Position numbers and translations under genes: made by a program | NCBI GenBank assembly: GCA_903933765.1 | Contig: CAIZLI010000295.1 | Coordinates: forward strand, 1 to 14,442 | Direction of reading: 5' to 3' | Source: an uncultured Bacteroidota bacterium | GTDB lineage: Bacteria; Bacteroidota; Bacteroidia; Chitinophagales; Chitinophagaceae | DNA: 14,442 nucleotides | Shown: piece after piece, positions 11,236 through 14,442 of the stretch | How positions within the stretch are numbered: the first letter of the stretch is position 1 | How the letters are laid out: each line of letters starts with the position of its first letter | The notes under the pieces: model-generated | Database searches by the model: none | What the model saw: only the letters and a program-made list of their open reading frames with translations | What the model was told of the DNA's origin: nothing

Positions 11236-14175
11236 ATGTCTAAAAAACTATATTTACTAGATGCGCTGGCCTTAATATATAGGGCCTATTATGCCCTCAT
11301 CCGCACCCCAAGAATTACGAGCACTGGCATTAATACCAATGCGCAGTTTGGATTTACCAATACCTTATTGGAGATTATTAAAAAGGAAAACCCTTCCCAT
11401 ATTGCAGTATGTTTTGATACACATGCACCTACCGAAAGACATACCGACTTCACAGACTACAAAGCAAATAGAGAAGCCGCGCCCGAAGATTTATTAAGTT
11501 CATTGCCACATATTAAAGCCATCATAGAAGGGTTTAATATTCCTGTGGTAGAATGTGATGGTTACGAGGCGGATGACGTAATAGGTACATTGGCTTGGCA
11601 GGCTGCAGACTTGGGTTATGAAGTGTACATGGTTACGCCCGATAAAGATTATGGTCAATTATTGGTGAAAGAGAATGTGTATATGTGGAAGCCGCCCGCA
11701 TTTGGGAATGAAAGAGAAATACTAGATGCAGAAAAAATAAAAGCGAAATGGGATATTGCGCGCGTTGATCAAGTGATAGACATGTTAGGCTTAATGGGTG
11801 ATGCGGCAGATAATATTCCTGGTATTCCAGGTGTCGGCGAAAAGACCGCAGCAAAATTATTAAAAGAGTATGATACACTCGAGGGTGTGTTAGCGAATGC
11901 AGATAAGATCAAAGGTGCGATGGGTGAAAAAGTGAGAGCAGGAAAGGAATCGGCTATCATGAGTAAAAAATTGGCAACCATCATTACCAATGTGCCAGTT
12001 CAGTTTCACGAAGAAGATTATCAATTATCTGAAAAAAATATTCCAGCATTAACAGAGATCTTTAATTTACTTGAGTTCAAGACCCTTGGAAAACGCATAC
12101 TGGGTAGCGAGTTTGAGGAGAAGACGCGAACAGCGTCTGATGAAAAAAAGAAAATTGATAACGACGAAGTGCAAACAGATTTATTTGGCAATGAAGTCAA
12201 ATCTAAAAAGACAACTGTAAAAACAAAAACAATTGTGCTTGATTCAGAAGCAGGCACGCAGTCTGTGCTAGAGCCTAATGACGAGCCAGGCAATCCTGGT
12301 TACGATGACGATGAAGAAGGGTCCGATTTACCTAAATTAATTGCAAATAAAAATATTGAAAATACGCCACATACATATGAAATGATTGTTGGCGATCAGG
12401 CGATCGATGCTTTTATTAAAAAGATAATTGCCAACAAGGAAATTTGTATTGATACAGAAACAACCGGTATTGATGCGAACAATGTGCAGTTAGTAGGATT
12501 AAGTTTTTCAAATACCACACATACCGGTTATTATATACCAGTTGCGAACGATGGCGATGGCGCCGATGGTGCAAAACATATTTTGAAAAAACTTCAACCC
12601 TTATTTGAAGATGAAACAATCACATGGATAGGCCAAAATTTAAAATATGATTTCTTGGTGCTCAAATGGTATGGTGTAATATTAAAAGGTAAAACTTTTG
12701 ATACCATGTTAGCGCACTATGTGATAGAGCCAGAAGGTAGACGCAGCATGGATATCCTAAGTGAACAATTTTTAGGATATGCGCCAGTGAGCATCGAAAA
12801 CCTAATTGGTAAAAAAGGAAAAAATCAAGGAACGATGCGCGATGTTCCCTTGGATCAAATCACTGAATATGCCACAGAGGACGCAGACATCACTTTTCAA
12901 TTAAAAGAATGCTTCGAGCCCTTATTGACAAAGCGCGAAGTGAAGCGTGTTTTTGAAGAAGTCGAAAATCCATTGATGCAAGTATTAGTGGACATGGAAT
13001 TTGAGGGTGTAAAAGTAGACGAACAATTTTTAAATGAATATAGCAAGGTATTAGAAGCAGATATAAAAATAAGTGAAGAGCGTGTGTTTGAACAAGCAGG
13101 TGTAAGATTTAATTTGGCATCTCCAAAACAATTGGGTGAGGTCTTGTTTGATATTTTAAAAATTGATCCAAAAGCAAAAAAAACAAAAACGGGTCAATAC
13201 GCTACAGGCGAAGATGTACTTGCAAAGCTGGCAGCGAAACATAAAATTGTAGACGATATTTTAAACTTTAGAGAACTCAGTAAATTAAAATCTACTTATG
13301 TGGATGCCTTGCCTGCTATCGTCAATCCAAAAACAGGAAGAATACATACTAGCTATGCACAAGCGGTTGCTGTAACGGGAAGATTAAGTAGCACCAATCC
13401 AAATTTGCAAAATATCCCCATTCGTTCTGAGCGCGGAAGAGAAGTTCGAAAAGCATTTATTCCAAGAGATCCTGCTCGTATTTTAGTAAGCGCGGATTAT
13501 TCTCAAATTGAATTAAGGGTGGTTGCTGCTATAAGTGGTGATCCAAATATGTGCGACGCATTTAAACAAGGGAAAGACATCCACACTGCAACGGCTGCCA
13601 AAGTATATGGTATCCCAGAAGCTGAAGTAACAAAAGAACAACGTTATAAAGCTAAGAGCGTCAACTTTGGTATCATTTACGGACAGGGGGCATTCGGTCT
13701 AGCCGAAAATTTGGGCATTTCAAGAACAGAGGCAAAAGAGATTATAGATAATTATAAAAAGGAATTTCCAAATATTCAGTTGTACATGGATCAACAAATC
13801 AATAAGGCCAAAGAACAAGGTTTTGTTGAAACCTTAATGGGACGTAAGCGCTGGCTGAGGGATATCAATTCTTCTAATTTTACAGTGCGTGGCTTTGCAG
13901 AACGTAACGCCATCAATTCACCAATACAAGGATCTGCGGCAGATATGATTAAGTTGGCGATGATCAAGATCCATCATGCAATGAAACAACAACATTGGGA
14001 ATCAAAAATGATTTTACAAGTACACGATGAATTGGTATTTGATGCAGTAGAGTCTGAACTACCTGCATTAAAAGAATTGATTTTATCTTGTATGACCACC
14101 GCAATGGAATTACCAAACGGCGTTCCGGTAGAAGCAGAAATTGGCCAAGGAAAAAATTGGCTTGAAGCGCATTAA
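11236..14175 (+). CDS. polA: DNA polymerase I
   Basis: Family A polymerase for Okazaki-fragment maturation and repair synthesis. The 979-aa product has all three activities. The 5'-nuclease domain (about 1-285) keeps GYEADDVIG, PDKDYGQLL and the helix-hairpin-helix GIPGVGEKTAAKLL. The 3'-5' exonuclease is intact: Exo I D406/E408 (DTETTG), Exo II D472 (NLKYD), Exo III Y545/D549. In the polymerase domain, motif A has D754 (SADYSQIELR), motif B R803, K807, F811 and Y815 (KSVNFGIIYG), and motif C H930, D931, E932 (QVHDELVF). F811 corresponds to E. coli F762. Relative to E. coli (928 aa) about 50 extra residues sit between the nuclease and exonuclease domains. This linker is acidic (DDDEEGSD) and contains QTDLF (313-317), which resembles a sliding-clamp-binding peptide. 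The start at 11236 gives the usual Bacteroidota beginning KKLYLLDALALIYRAYYA. It converges on rho. Confidence 0.98.
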   Translation: MSKKLYLLDALALIYRAYYALIRTPRITSTGINTNAQFGFTNTLLEIIKKENPSHIAVCFDTHAPTERHTDFTDYKANREAAPEDLLSSLPHIKAIIEGFNIPVVECDGYEADDVIGTLAWQAADLGYEVYMVTPDKDYGQLLVKENVYMWKPPAFGNEREILDAEKIKAKWDIARVDQVIDMLGLMGDAADNIPGIPGVGEKTAAKLLKEYDTLEGVLANADKIKGAMGEKVRAGKESAIMSKKLATIITNVPVQFHEEDYQLSEKNIPALTEIFNLLEFKTLGKRILGSEFEEKTRTASDEKKKIDNDEVQTDLFGNEVKSKKTTVKTKTIVLDSEAGTQSVLEPNDEPGNPGYDDDEEGSDLPKLIANKNIENTPHTYEMIVGDQAIDAFIKKIIANKEICIDTETTGIDANNVQLVGLSFSNTTHTGYYIPVANDGDGADGAKHILKKLQPLFEDETITWIGQNLKYDFLVLKWYGVILKGKTFDTMLAHYVIEPEGRRSMDILSEQFLGYAPVSIENLIGKKGKNQGTMRDVPLDQITEYATEDADITFQLKECFEPLLTKREVKRVFEEVENPLMQVLVDMEFEGVKVDEQFLNEYSKVLEADIKISEERVFEQAGVRFNLASPKQLGEVLFDILKIDPKAKKTKTGQYATGEDVLAKLAAKHKIVDDILNFRELSKLKSTYVDALPAIVNPKTGRIHTSYAQAVAVTGRLSSTNPNLQNIPIRSERGREVRKAFIPRDPARILVSADYSQIELRVVAAISGDPNMCDAFKQGKDIHTATAAKVYGIPEAEVTKEQRYKAKSVNFGIIYGQGAFGLAENLGISRTEAKEIIDNYKKEFPNIQLYMDQQINKAKEQGFVETLMGRKRWLRDINSSNFTVRGFAERNAINSPIQGSAADMIKLAMIKIHHAMKQQHWESKMILQVHDELVFDAVESELPALKELILSCMTTAMELPNGVPVEAEIGQGKNWLEAH

Positions 14176-14177
14176 TA

Positions 14178-14210
14178 AAAAAAGCCTCAGAATTTTCTGA
14201 GGCTTTTTTT
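14178..14210. terminator. Bidirectional terminator between polA and rho
   Basis: GCCTCAGAA (14184-14192) pairs with TTCTGAGGC (14195-14203), flanked by an A-run on the left and seven T on the right. It therefore works as an intrinsic terminator for polA on the plus strand and for rho on the minus strand; each stop codon lies within about 10 nt of its edge. Confidence 0.93.
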
Positions 14211-14211
14211 A

Positions 14212-14442
14212 TTATCTATTCATGGAAGCTAAAAACTCTTCATTGTCTTTAGTGCCGCGCATGCGTTTTAATAATTCGTTCATTGCTTCGTCGGTGTTCA
14301 TATCGTTTAAGAACAAACGAAGGATATTCATTCTTTGTAATACATCTTTGTCTAATAATAAATCATCACGACGCGTGCTTGATCCTGTTAAATCAATTGC
14401 AGGGAAGATACGCTTGTTCGCTAAACGACGATCTAATACTAA
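14212..14442 (-). CDS. rho: Transcription termination factor Rho, C-terminal part (partial)
   Basis: The last 76 codons of an ORF that continues beyond the right edge of the window; the stop codon is at 14214-14212. The translation includes LANKRIFPAIDLTGSSTRRDDLLL, then LQRMNILRLFLNDM and a final KDNEEFLASMNR. This matches the C-terminus of Rho: in E. coli the equivalent stretch is KRVFPAIDYNRSGTRKEELL, and the STRR segment corresponds to the arginine-finger region of the hexameric RecA-like ATPase. Rho loads on nascent RNA and ends transcription. The usual Trp of the QRMWILR segment is Asn here, a small oddity. Only the end is visible, so the Bacteroidota-specific N-terminal extension cannot be judged. 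Confidence 0.93.
   Translation of the reverse strand, partial: LVLDRRLANKRIFPAIDLTGSSTRRDDLLLDKDVLQRMNILRLFLNDMNTDEAMNELLKRMRGTKDNEEFLASMNR

Noticed and set aside
12021..12293. 90-aa minus-strand open frame within polA
   Set aside because: It is a shadow of the polA linker region; Ser/Phe-rich low-complexity sequence expected from antisense of acidic/lysine codons.

Overview
The window looks like an AT-rich chromosomal segment from the phylum Bacteroidota, most likely a Chitinophagaceae-type genome (family level is inference). The reasons are: start codons mostly lack Shine-Dalgarno sequences; several genes have a TAnnTTTG-type -7 promoter element almost touching the ATG; there is a DUF2480 protein, a family I know only from this phylum; YbeY, PolA and MnmG carry Bacteroidota-style variants; and there is a tandem pair of secreted amidohydrolase-like proteins typical of the group. 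No phage, transposase, CRISPR, rRNA or tRNA signal was seen. Almost all the coding content is housekeeping.

Layout. 1-271 is a very AT-rich non-coding stretch with three identical DnaA-box-like 9-mers, further weaker boxes and an 18-bp palindrome; I propose it as a candidate replication origin. 272-2350 (+) is a membrane-anchored SurA/PpiD-type peptidyl-prolyl isomerase closed by a strong terminator. 2454-2960 (+) is the DUF2480 protein. On the minus strand, 3849-2996 holds feoA-like then nadD. 3943-4380 (+) is ybeY. 4381-4751 is a 371-bp gene-free region holding two parS-like palindromes, which bracket two related long stem-loop elements in opposite orientation. 4752-6620 (+) is mnmG (gidA), apparently with a leaderless or near-leaderless transcript. 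6786-9809 and 9813-11117 (+) form a two-gene operon for exported amidohydrolase-superfamily proteins. 11236-14175 (+) is polA, converging on the 3' end of rho (14442-14212, minus) through a shared bidirectional terminator.

How it fits together. DnaA-box-like sites, parS-like sites and mnmG within about 5 kb recall the classical origin neighbourhood (gidA near oriC, parS near the origin), so this may be the replication-origin/centromere region of the chromosome. polA (DNA repair and Okazaki-fragment processing), ybeY and mnmG (RNA maturation and modification), nadD (NAD synthesis) and rho (termination) are core information or cofactor genes. The amidohydrolase operon is the most unusual coding content: of three amidohydrolase-like domains only one keeps the metal-binding residues, which suggests a catalytic subunit accompanied by pseudoenzyme domains in the periplasm.
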